Part shown: in pieces, positions 25,880 to 33,699 of the stretch
Numbering within the stretch: position 1 is the first letter of the stretch
How the letters are laid out: each line of letters opens with the position of its first letter
Source of the DNA: Mangrovimicrobium sediminis
GTDB lineage: Bacteria > Pseudomonadota > Gammaproteobacteria > Pseudomonadales > Halieaceae
Direction of reading: 5' to 3'
Length of the DNA stretch: 64,000 nt
Assembly: GCF_004745945.1 (NCBI RefSeq)
Contig: NZ_SRLE01000005.1
Location: 372,001 to 436,000, forward strand
Notes under the pieces: model-generated
Seen by the model: the letters and a program-made list of their open reading frames with translations, nothing else
The model's database searches: none
What the model was told of the DNA's origin: nothing
Position numbers and translations under genes: made by a program

Positions 25880-26929
25880 TTAGAAGCGCCGAAGCAGGGC
25901 GACGGTAACTGCGGCTACCGACGAGTCGTAGAAATCGAGCTTGTGCTCTTCCTCGAAGTAGGCCGCCGTGACATTCAGTGTCCACGGCTTCCAGCCGAAG
26001 GGGGCGGTGTAGAACGCGGTAGTGGAAATGCCGTAGCGCTCAGCGCTGTCCCGCGATCCGTACACCGGGTTGATCCGGCCATAGTCGAAGTTTTGGTAGA
26101 GGCCGTTGAAAACCCAGCGCCAGCGCTGGTTGTGGGTGTAGATATAGTTGAGGGAATAGCCGTAGCCGTCGTTGGCCATGGCGCCGCCGTCGAGGTCTGC
26201 ATCGCGGTAGTGCAGGCGCGGTGTGAGGATGTGCCGGCTACTGGCGAGGTGAAATTCATAGCTGACCTGCAGGTTGTGGAGGTCGCCATTGCGGTCCAGC
26301 AGGTCTCGCTGCTGCTTGCTGAAGCCGAGCGCCTCGCCGCTGCGTTCCGTGTCGATCTCTACGCTTTTGCTGGTGTACTGCAGGGTCAGCCCGGTATTGA
26401 AGATGCGATCCCAACTGATGCGATAGCCGAGGCTGCTGCTCTCGGTGTCCTTGCGTTTCTCATTCAGCTGGTAGGGGTCTTCCCAGACATCAGCGGACAG
26501 GCTGGTGTTTACCAGGGCCGCGCCGAGGATGCCGGCGCCGCCGATATCCTGGCGTACGCCCGCGAGCGCGGAGAGGTCGAAGGTCAGGAAATCTTCCAGC
26601 AGGTTGCCGAGGTACAACTGGGTGCGGGTTTCGGCGAAGGTGTAGGACAACTCGAAGTTGAGCATGGGGATGACTGCGCTATCGCTGTCTGGCGAGCTGT
26701 CGATGTCATCGGTGTAGGCGTCGCCGACATCCACGATACCGCTGGCGAGTCCCGCGAGCAGGTTGCTCTCGAACTCGATGCCACCGGCACCGACGTTGAC
26801 GTAGCCACTGAAGCCGCTCTTGTCCGGAATAATGGTTACCGCCTGCGCGGGTGTGCCGAACAGCAGGGCGCAACCGCCCAGCACCGATACGCGAGCCAGG
26901 CCGGCGATCGAATGGAAGTGAGTAGTCAT
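25880..26929 (-). CDS. DUF2860 outer-membrane protein
   Basis: A 349-residue exported protein with a signal peptide (about 1-30). The mature start DKSGFSGYVNVGAGGIEFESNLLAG and the repeated aromatic strands to the C-terminal ALLRRF match the DUF2860 family (PF11059) of beta-barrel proteins found in marine gammaproteobacteria. The ATG at 26929 begins the signal peptide; in-frame sequence before it has no coding character. It is 104 bp upstream of the barrel-fusion gene and so may start the same operon or have its own transcript. Function unknown; transport of the cluster's substrate is a guess. Confidence 0.82.
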   Translation of the reverse strand: MTTHFHSIAGLARVSVLGGCALLFGTPAQAVTIIPDKSGFSGYVNVGAGGIEFESNLLAGLASGIVDVGDAYTDDIDSSPDSDSAVIPMLNFELSYTFAETRTQLYLGNLLEDFLTFDLSALAGVRQDIGGAGILGAALVNTSLSADVWEDPYQLNEKRKDTESSSLGYRISWDRIFNTGLTLQYTSKSVEIDTERSGEALGFSKQQRDLLDRNGDLHNLQVSYEFHLASSRHILTPRLHYRDADLDGGAMANDGYGYSLNYIYTHNQRWRWVFNGLYQNFDYGRINPVYGSRDSAERYGISTTAFYTAPFGWKPWTLNVTAAYFEEEHKLDFYDSSVAAVTVALLRRF

Positions 26930-27426
26930 GCCTGAGTGTCCCCGGTGAGTCTGGCGCCGACCCTGTCGTCGCGCTGAAGCCATAGAACCTTGCGAAGGTA
27001 CTGAATCGTGCATTCCTCCGGGACCTGCCTGGACATGCGAGTCAACGTTCAAGAAAACTGCCTGTCCTGGGCTGGCGCCCGGTCAGCAATTCACGGCAAC
27101 TGGCAATCGACGCAATCCTTCAGTTTTATGCAGGTTCTGGCGGTTTCGTCGTTCCCGTTTTTCCAGTCCAGGTACCGTCTGATTTTTAAGCACGAGAAGT
27201 GTAGGGATTTGGGGAGCGCGCGGCCTGTCATTTCGCGCCATACCCCGTCAGTGTCAAAAAACTTTTCTGCGCTGGACATGATTTTCCGGCTCAAGCCGCG
27301 GGAAGCTCCAGTGCGGGGATTATTGTGAAGAAAGTATTAAATTTTCATGACGAAACTTCGGGGGTAGGTCCCGGGAGTGATGGCGCTGCCGGCGAATGCC
27401 TGGTCGGAGGGGCGTCCGGAGGTTGG
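26930..27426. other. Intergenic gap, no gene seen
   Basis: About 500 bp between the AraC-type regulator (ending at 27427) and the DUF2860 gene. It is AT-richer than its surroundings, which fits a promoter region for the minus-strand cluster. I found no RNA gene, terminator or clear operator in it. Confidence 0.5.
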
Positions 27427-28446
27427 TCAAGCCCTGCCCAGCGCCGTGCGGAAGCACTGCGGGGAAAGTCCGTTTGCCTTGCGAAAGGCGCGGGTAAAAT
27501 TGGACGCGTCGGTGTAGCCCAGGTCCAGGGCAATCTCGATGATTGGCTTGTCCGTGGTGCGCAGGCATTCCATCGCCATTTCCCGGCGCACCGCCAGCAG
27601 CAAACCGGAGAAACAGACATCGCGCTGTTCCAGCGAGCGCTGCAGGGTGCGCCGGCTGAGGTTCAGGCATTCGGCGACCAGGTCGACGGCGAGGTCCGGC
27701 CTGGCTATCAGCTCGACGATCTGTGTGCGGACGCAGTCGACGAGATCCCCGCTCAGCTGGCGTGTGCTGTTTCCTGGTGAAAGCTTCCTGGGGTCGTTGT
27801 CGTCGCAGGGCAGCCCCAGCTTGAGAATATCCACAGGGATGTCGATCCAGCTGCCCAGTCCGCATTGCTCCAACCGGGTGCCGGCAAACAGGTCCGATTC
27901 GGGGATGGCGACAAATTGACCCAACGGCAGGCTGATTGCAGGCGGGCACCAGTTGCGGCCCGCCGCCTGGCGGCAGCGATTGATGATGACGGCGAGGATC
28001 TCCAGGTGCGACTGGTACTGGCCGGTTTCCGGGCCGACGCTCCAGCCGACCTGGATGCGCCAGGTGTCCGCGCCGGTGACGATACCCAGGCTCTGTCCAT
28101 TGGTCAGCAGGTTGTAGAGCCGCACGCCCTCGATCAGGTAGTCGCCGACCGTCGGCATGCAGTGCATGATGCGGCCATAGTCGCCGAGCACTGCCAGCGG
28201 TGCGGCCTGGCCTACCGTCAGGCCAAAATGCCTGTCATTCGCTGCCTGACAGGCCCTGTCGACGAAGGCGAACGCCTTCTCCACGCTGAGCAGTGCGTTC
28301 GGATACTGCAGGATATCCCCCGGCAGCCCGCTGTCCATGCTGACCTGCCTGGCGTCGATCCCGCGTTTATCGAGCTCATGGATATAGGGAGCCAGCGCGA
28401 CGACTCTTGCGACACGCAGGGTCTGCTTGTGTATGACTGGATTCAT
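27427..28446 (-). CDS. AraC-family transcriptional regulator
   Basis: A 339-residue DNA-binding regulator. The C-terminal double helix-turn-helix runs from about residue 240 (VAECLNLSRRTLQRSLEQRD; then IIEIALDLGYTDASNFTRAFRKANGLSP), the AraC signature. The N-terminal part (residues 10-200) is the arabinose-binding-like PF12625 type seen in OruR and related regulators of amino-acid or lipid catabolism, so it probably senses a small hydrophobic molecule. The start is uncertain: ATG codons at 28461, 28455 and 28446 are possible, and 28446 is preferred because a GGAG lies about 10 bases before it. It is upstream of and co-oriented with the exported-protein cluster, its likely target. Confidence 0.85.
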   Translation of the reverse strand: MNPVIHKQTLRVARVVALAPYIHELDKRGIDARQVSMDSGLPGDILQYPNALLSVEKAFAFVDRACQAANDRHFGLTVGQAAPLAVLGDYGRIMHCMPTVGDYLIEGVRLYNLLTNGQSLGIVTGADTWRIQVGWSVGPETGQYQSHLEILAVIINRCRQAAGRNWCPPAISLPLGQFVAIPESDLFAGTRLEQCGLGSWIDIPVDILKLGLPCDDNDPRKLSPGNSTRQLSGDLVDCVRTQIVELIARPDLAVDLVAECLNLSRRTLQRSLEQRDVCFSGLLLAVRREMAMECLRTTDKPIIEIALDLGYTDASNFTRAFRKANGLSPQCFRTALGRA

Positions 28447-28772
28447 CCTGCCCATCTCCATGGCCGTGGCAGCTATCGCACCGGCGCGGCACAGTCCGGC
28501 CCCGGCGAGGGGCGCGTGAAGCGGGTGGCCTGGCGCGCAATGACAGGCGAAGCACAAGGATCATAAGACATTTGTCTTATGGCGCGCTACCTGGCCCGGT
28601 GCACTACCTGTTTCGGTGCGCTAGCAGGACGGGGCTGGCGGTCTTCTCGAGGGATTCGGAGGGTGTCGAGCGAGTACAGCGGACGCCAGCGTGGCCGGCG
28701 GGGGCGGCCCTGGATGGCCGGGTCTGAATCGCGCGAGGACCCGAGGGCCCCCGCGCGCGTCGCAACAGTGAA

Positions 28773-29330
28773 TCAGCGCTCAATGGACGGGCAGTAGCTG
28801 AGGAGGGCGTCGTCACCTGCCGCGATGATGTCCCCGGGCGCTGCGCCCTGGTGGATCATCGCTTCGGGCGGGCAGGGATAGTCCTCGTAGGCAATCACCT
28901 GGATACTCGCCGACTCGCAGAAGTTGAACAGCTGGGCAGTGGGATCGTAGCCGTCGCCGCGACTGGGGTTGATGGACTCCGTCGCGCCGCTGCACGCGCT
29001 GCTCTCGACGCTGACGGTCACACTGGTGGCACGGGTCTCCTGCACGCCGAGGCCGCCGATGGCCACGCCGCTGCCCAGCACCACCAGGCTCAGCATTTTT
29101 TGCGCGACGCCTTTCTGGCGCAGGAAGCGCAACGCGACCACTGCCAGCAGCAGGCCGAGCGCGATCATCAGGCTGGCGCTCATGGTCGGTACGGCGGTGG
29201 CGCCGGCGCCGGCGGTGGCAACCGGTCCGACCACCACCATGGGGGCGGCACTGCCGGCAAAGACGATGGAAGGCATGGCCAGGAACGCGCCGGCCACTGA
29301 CGCGACGAGGCCGCGATGCTGTTTTTTCAT
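28773..29330 (-). CDS. Probable midcut-by-XrtH surface protein
   Basis: A 185-residue protein with a signal peptide (about residues 1-26), a short extracytoplasmic linker, and then VPTMSASLMIALGLLLAVVA followed by LRFLRQKG at about 48-76. That is a Pro-Thr motif, a hydrophobic helix and a basic cluster, exactly the layout of a C-terminal exosortase-H sorting signal (IPTL-type). Here it is in the middle of the protein. A second hydrophobic segment (LSLVVLGSGVAIGGLGV) and a Cys-containing C-terminal domain of about 85 residues follow. This matches the midcut-by-XrtH architecture. The ATG at 29330 has GGAG 10 bases upstream. No exosortase gene is in the window. Confidence 0.65.
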   Translation of the reverse strand: MKKQHRGLVASVAGAFLAMPSIVFAGSAAPMVVVGPVATAGAGATAVPTMSASLMIALGLLLAVVALRFLRQKGVAQKMLSLVVLGSGVAIGGLGVQETRATSVTVSVESSACSGATESINPSRGDGYDPTAQLFNFCESASIQVIAYEDYPCPPEAMIHQGAAPGDIIAAGDDALLSYCPSIER

Positions 29331-29514
29331 TCGAATTGTCTCCGTGCATGGGTGTGAAGCTGACAAACGCAGCCGCAGCCAAAAATAATACCCGTAAGTA
29401 CACGGCGAGTGAAGCGGGTCGGGTGTAGCGCCGGCAATTCATGCGGCTTGTGGCCGTGCGTCGCGCCCGGTATTGTCTTGTGCCATTCCAATCACAGGAC
29501 TGGCTGAAACTGCA

Positions 29515-30321
29515 ATGGCGTCTGTTGGCGAAACCCCGGACAACCTCGTCTACGTATTTACCGCTATTGCGTTCGCCGGCGTGATGGCCCTGGAATCCCT
29601 GTTGCCGCGACGTGAACTGGCCGCGGGTCTGGCCAATCGCTGGCTCAGCAACTTCGGCATCGGCGCACTCAACTGGTACCTGACCACAGTGCTTGGCACC
29701 TGGGTGCTGATCTGGCTGTCGCAGTGGGCGGCCCTGCACCAACTGGGCCTGCTGAACCGGATTGGCGCGCCGCACTGGCTGGGTTTCCTGTTGCTGCTTC
29801 TCTCTACCCAGTTGGTCAGCTACTGGTTGCACCGCGCGTTTCACGAGGTGCGCTGGCTGTGGCCGATTCACGCCGTGCACCACTCGGATGTCGATGTCGA
29901 TGTTTCCACCAGCTACCGGCATCACCCGCTGGAGCCGCTGATCTCGCTGCCGATAACGGCACCGCTGGTCATCGCCCTCGGGGTATCGATGGAGGCGGCG
30001 CTGGCCTACCGCGTGTTCGCAGTAGCGGCCACGCTGTTGAGTCACAGCAATGTCTATATACCCAGGCGTGCCGACAGGGTTCTGCGCTACCTGTTGCTGA
30101 CGCCCGACTATCACCGCCTGCACCACTGCTCGGACCCGCAGTACACCAACAGCAATTACGGCAGCCTGGTGCCCTGGTTCGACTACCTGTTCGGCACGGC
30201 GCGACAGCGCCCGTTCGACGAGCAGGCGAGCATGGAACTCGGGCTGGAATACCTGCGTGAACCGCGCGATTCGCGGCTGGACCAGTTGTTGCTGACCCCC
30301 CTGCACATGCGACAGCCCTGA
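29515..30321 (+). CDS. Sterol desaturase / fatty acid hydroxylase family membrane protein
   Basis: A 268-residue integral membrane di-iron enzyme candidate. The eight-His pattern is complete: HRAFH (106-110), HAVHH (119-123), HH (136-137) and a C-terminal HRLHH near 200, with hydrophobic segments before and between. The family hydroxylates or desaturates lipids. An earlier in-frame TTG exists 42 bases upstream, but the ATG at 29515 is preferred. It precedes rimK by about 70 bp on the same strand. Substrate not predictable. Confidence 0.88.
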   Translation: MASVGETPDNLVYVFTAIAFAGVMALESLLPRRELAAGLANRWLSNFGIGALNWYLTTVLGTWVLIWLSQWAALHQLGLLNRIGAPHWLGFLLLLLSTQLVSYWLHRAFHEVRWLWPIHAVHHSDVDVDVSTSYRHHPLEPLISLPITAPLVIALGVSMEAALAYRVFAVAATLLSHSNVYIPRRADRVLRYLLLTPDYHRLHHCSDPQYTNSNYGSLVPWFDYLFGTARQRPFDEQASMELGLEYLREPRDSRLDQLLLTPLHMRQP

Positions 30322-30392
30322 TCATCTTGTTCTATGCTGTTGGGATAAAACACGCGTCCGGCAGTAGCAATCTTTTCTAATGAGGAAGCGCC

Positions 30393-31571
30393 ATGAAACT
30401 CGCCATACTGTCCTGCAGCCCCAACGCCTACAGCACCCGTCGCCTGAAGGAGGCGGCGCTGCAGCGCGAGCACGAGGTCAAGGTGCTCAACACGCTGAAG
30501 TTTGCGATCGACCTCGAGCGCGGCAGCCCTGACCTCTACTACCGGCAGAAACAGCTCAGCCACTACGACGCGGTGCTGCCGCGTATCGGCGCGTCTATCA
30601 CCTATTACGGCACAGCCGTGGTACGGCAGTTCCAGGAGATGGACGTGTTCTGCGCCAACACCGCACACGGTATCGCGAATTCACGGGACAAGCTGCGCAG
30701 CCTGCAGATTCTCAGTCGCCACGGTATCGGCATCCCCCGCACTACCTTCGTGCGCGACAAGAAGGACGTGTTGCCCGCCATCGAACGGGTCGGCGGCGCA
30801 CCGGTCATCATCAAGCTGATCGAGGGCACCCAGGGTATCGGCGTGCTGCTCGCGGAAACCGTGAAGGCCGCCGAGTCGATCATCGAGTTGCTGCAGAGCC
30901 AGAAGCAGAACGTGCTGATCCAGAAGTTCGTGGCCGAGAGCAAGGGCAAGGATATACGCGCCTTCGTGGTCGGCGACCGCGTGGTCGCGGCCATGCGCCG
31001 GGTCGCCCAGGGCCAGGAGTTTCGCAGCAATGTGCACCGTGGCGGCGTCGCCGAACCGGTGGAGCTCGACGAGTCCTACGTGGAGACTGCCGTGCGCTGT
31101 ACGCAGATCATGGGCCTGCGCGTGGCCGGCGTCGATATGCTGGAGAGCAAGACCGGGCCGCAGGTCATGGAAGTGAACTCCTCGCCCGGTCTGGAAGGTA
31201 TCGAGAGCGCGACCGGACTCGACGTGGCCGGTGCCGTCATCGACTATATCGCGGCGCAGGTGGACTTCCCGGAGATCGACGTGCGCCAGCGCCTCACCGT
31301 TAGCAAGGGCTATGGCGTCAGCGAGATCTACGTACCCGAGGGGTCGAAGTTCATCGGCCAGACCATCATCGATACCGGCCTGCTGGAAAAGGACATCAAC
31401 GTGCTCACCCTGTACCGCGGCTCCAAGGTCATCCCCAATCCGCGCCGCGACCGGGTGCTGGAAAGCGGCGACAAGCTGCTGTGCTTCGGCAAGCTAGAAT
31501 CCATGCGCGGCATGGTGCCGGCCCGCGCCCGCCGCCGGCGCCAACCCTCGGTGATCCAGCTCGAGGGCTGA
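30393..31571 (+). CDS. rimK: RimK-type glutamate ligase fused to an RCK_C-like domain
   Basis: A 392-residue protein. Residues 1-290 form an ATP-grasp ligase of the RimK family, which adds glutamate residues to the C-terminus of ribosomal protein S6. Support includes the N-terminal LAILSCSPNAYSTRRLKEA, the ATP-grasp stretch APVIIKLIEGTQGIGVLLAE and the metal-binding EVNSSPGLEGIE. From about 305 to 375 there is an extra domain (SEIYVPEGSKFIGQTI ... LTLYRGSKVIPNPRRDRVLESGDKLLCFG) with the pattern of TrkA-C/RCK_C ligand-binding domains. A basic tail follows. RimK is usually about 300 residues, so this is a fusion, suggesting ligand control of the modification. Confidence 0.88.
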   Translation: MKLAILSCSPNAYSTRRLKEAALQREHEVKVLNTLKFAIDLERGSPDLYYRQKQLSHYDAVLPRIGASITYYGTAVVRQFQEMDVFCANTAHGIANSRDKLRSLQILSRHGIGIPRTTFVRDKKDVLPAIERVGGAPVIIKLIEGTQGIGVLLAETVKAAESIIELLQSQKQNVLIQKFVAESKGKDIRAFVVGDRVVAAMRRVAQGQEFRSNVHRGGVAEPVELDESYVETAVRCTQIMGLRVAGVDMLESKTGPQVMEVNSSPGLEGIESATGLDVAGAVIDYIAAQVDFPEIDVRQRLTVSKGYGVSEIYVPEGSKFIGQTIIDTGLLEKDINVLTLYRGSKVIPNPRRDRVLESGDKLLCFGKLESMRGMVPARARRRRQPSVIQLEG

Positions 31572-31754
31572 ACCGGGGCGGGCGTTACCCCGGGGGTCTC
31601 CAGTCTGGGAAGGGCGGCGCGTCCGCGTTAAAGCGCCGGCCAGCGGCGGCCTATCCCGGCTGTCGACCTAATTGAAACGAAAGGGGTGCTATTAATCCGG
31701 CAATGCTGTATAACGTCGCGTACAGCAATAAGATCGAAGCCCGGAGCAGTTTGC

Positions 31755-33587
31755 ATGAGCGCGCAGTGCGAGCCCACCGACATCCCACCCATCGGGGAGA
31801 TCGATGTCCCCGCCATTCTCGAGAAGTACGCCCAGGAGCGCGAGCGGCGCCTGCGCCCCGAGGGCCAGGGCCAGTACCGTGAGCCGGCCGGCGCCTTCGC
31901 CGATATCTGCGAGGCCGACCCGCACACGCCGGTAACGCCGCGCGATTCGCTCAGCGAGGACATCGATGTCGCCGTGCTCGGCGGCGGATTCGCGGGCGTG
32001 CTCGCGGGCTACCATCTGCGCAAGGCCGGCGTGAGCACCTTCCGCACCATAGACCACGCCGGTGACTTCGGCGGCTGCTGGTACTGGAACCGCTACCCGG
32101 GGGTGGAGTGCGACAACGTCTCCTATGTCTATTTCCCGCTGCTCGAGGAAATGGGCTACATGCCCAGCAAGAAGTTCGCACCGGGCTATGAGATTCGCGA
32201 GTACATCCAGAGCATTGCCCGCAAGTACGGCCTGTATGACAGCGCGCTGTTCCACACCCAGGTCACGGCCCTGCGCTGGGACGAGTCGATCGCGCGCTGG
32301 CGCCTGTCCACCAATCGCGGCGACGAGATCCGCGCGCGCTTCGTGGTGATGGGTGTGGGGCCGCTGAACAAGCCCAAGCTGCCGAACATTCCCGGGCTGG
32401 ACAAGTTCCGGGGCAAGATCTTCCACAGCTCGCGCTGGGACTACGACTATAGTGGCGGCAGCCAGGAACAGCCGCACCTGGACCGGCTCGCCGACCAGCG
32501 TATCGCGGTAGTCGGCACCGGCGCCTCGGCGGTACAGATCGTGCCCTACCTGGGGCGCTACGCCAGCCAGTTGTACGTCATTCAGCGCACGCCCTCCAGC
32601 GTGGACGCGCGCGACAATACCGAGACCGACCCGGACTGGGCCGCGTCGCTGGAGCCGGGCTGGCACCAGCGCATGCTGCGCAATTTCCAGGCCGGGCTGT
32701 GGCATGGCCTGGCCCGCGACGAACCGGACCAGATCTGCGATATCTGGACCGAGATCAACCGCAACATTCGCCACGAGCGGGAGCAGGCCGGCTGGCCGGA
32801 GCTGTCGGTGGAAGACCTGCTGCAACTGCGCAGCGACCACGACCACCGCACCATGGAGCGCCTGCGGCGCCGGGTCGACAGTATCGTCGAGGACCGCGAT
32901 ACCGCCGAACGCCTCAAGCCCTATTACCGCTTCCTGTGCAAGCGGCCCTGCTCCAACGACTTTTACTACCCAACCTTCAACCGGCCCAACGTGGAGCTGC
33001 TGGACGTCTCGGCCACGCGCGGTATCGAGGCGCTGACCGAGAACGGTTTTATCCACGAGGGCAGGGAATACCCGGTGGACTGCATCATCCTCGCCAGCGG
33101 TTACGAGCAGACCAGCGAGCTGAAAAAACGCTGGGCCTTCGAGGCGGTGGAGGGCAGTGACGGCCAGTCCATCTACGATTACTGGCAAAACGGCTACCAG
33201 ACCCTGCACGGCATGAGCAGCCATGGTTTTCCCAACCAGTTCTACATCGGCTTTATCCAGGGCGCGGTACACGCATCGACCACCGAGACCTGGAACCGCC
33301 AGGCGGAGCATATCGCCTACCTCATCAGCCAGGGCCTGGCGCGCGGCGCCACGCGCATGGAGCCGACAACCCAGGCGCAGGCGGGCTGGGTCAAGCACCT
33401 GCACGATACCGAGATCGACGTCGAGACCTTCCAGCGCCAGTGCACACCCGGTTACTACAATAACGAGGGCGGTGAGGAGTTCCGTTACTTCCTCGGCGAG
33501 GCCTATGGGCCAGGCCCCTACGCGTTCTGGGACATGCTGGAGGCCTGGCGCGCCGACGGGCAGCTGGATGGTTTCAGCGTGAGCTGA
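31755..33587 (+). CDS. Baeyer-Villiger-type flavin monooxygenase
   Basis: A 610-residue FAD- and NADPH-dependent monooxygenase that should insert oxygen beside a ketone or similar group. The FAD Rossmann motif DVAVLGGGFAGVLAGYHL is at about 73-90, the BVMO fingerprint FRGKIFHSSRWDYDY (FxGxxxHxxxW) near 222-236, and the second Rossmann IAVVGTGASAVQIV near 252. An N-terminal extension of about 70 residues before the first Rossmann is typical of the cyclopentadecanone/steroid monooxygenase-like subgroup. The ATG at 31755 has no strong ribosome site. The enzyme lies upstream of an Old-Yellow-Enzyme-like reductase and a LAL regulator, suggesting a small catabolic module. Confidence 0.88.
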   Translation: MSAQCEPTDIPPIGEIDVPAILEKYAQERERRLRPEGQGQYREPAGAFADICEADPHTPVTPRDSLSEDIDVAVLGGGFAGVLAGYHLRKAGVSTFRTIDHAGDFGGCWYWNRYPGVECDNVSYVYFPLLEEMGYMPSKKFAPGYEIREYIQSIARKYGLYDSALFHTQVTALRWDESIARWRLSTNRGDEIRARFVVMGVGPLNKPKLPNIPGLDKFRGKIFHSSRWDYDYSGGSQEQPHLDRLADQRIAVVGTGASAVQIVPYLGRYASQLYVIQRTPSSVDARDNTETDPDWAASLEPGWHQRMLRNFQAGLWHGLARDEPDQICDIWTEINRNIRHEREQAGWPELSVEDLLQLRSDHDHRTMERLRRRVDSIVEDRDTAERLKPYYRFLCKRPCSNDFYYPTFNRPNVELLDVSATRGIEALTENGFIHEGREYPVDCIILASGYEQTSELKKRWAFEAVEGSDGQSIYDYWQNGYQTLHGMSSHGFPNQFYIGFIQGAVHASTTETWNRQAEHIAYLISQGLARGATRMEPTTQAQAGWVKHLHDTEIDVETFQRQCTPGYYNNEGGEEFRYFLGEAYGPGPYAFWDMLEAWRADGQLDGFSVS

Positions 33588-33699
33588 CGCCCCGGCTGTT
33601 CGCTGTATGGCTGCGCTGCCCTGGCATTGCAATAACCGGCCGCCCGGCTTTGCAATAAATCGTCGCCTGACTTCACCATAACCAGAAAACGAGTCCGCC

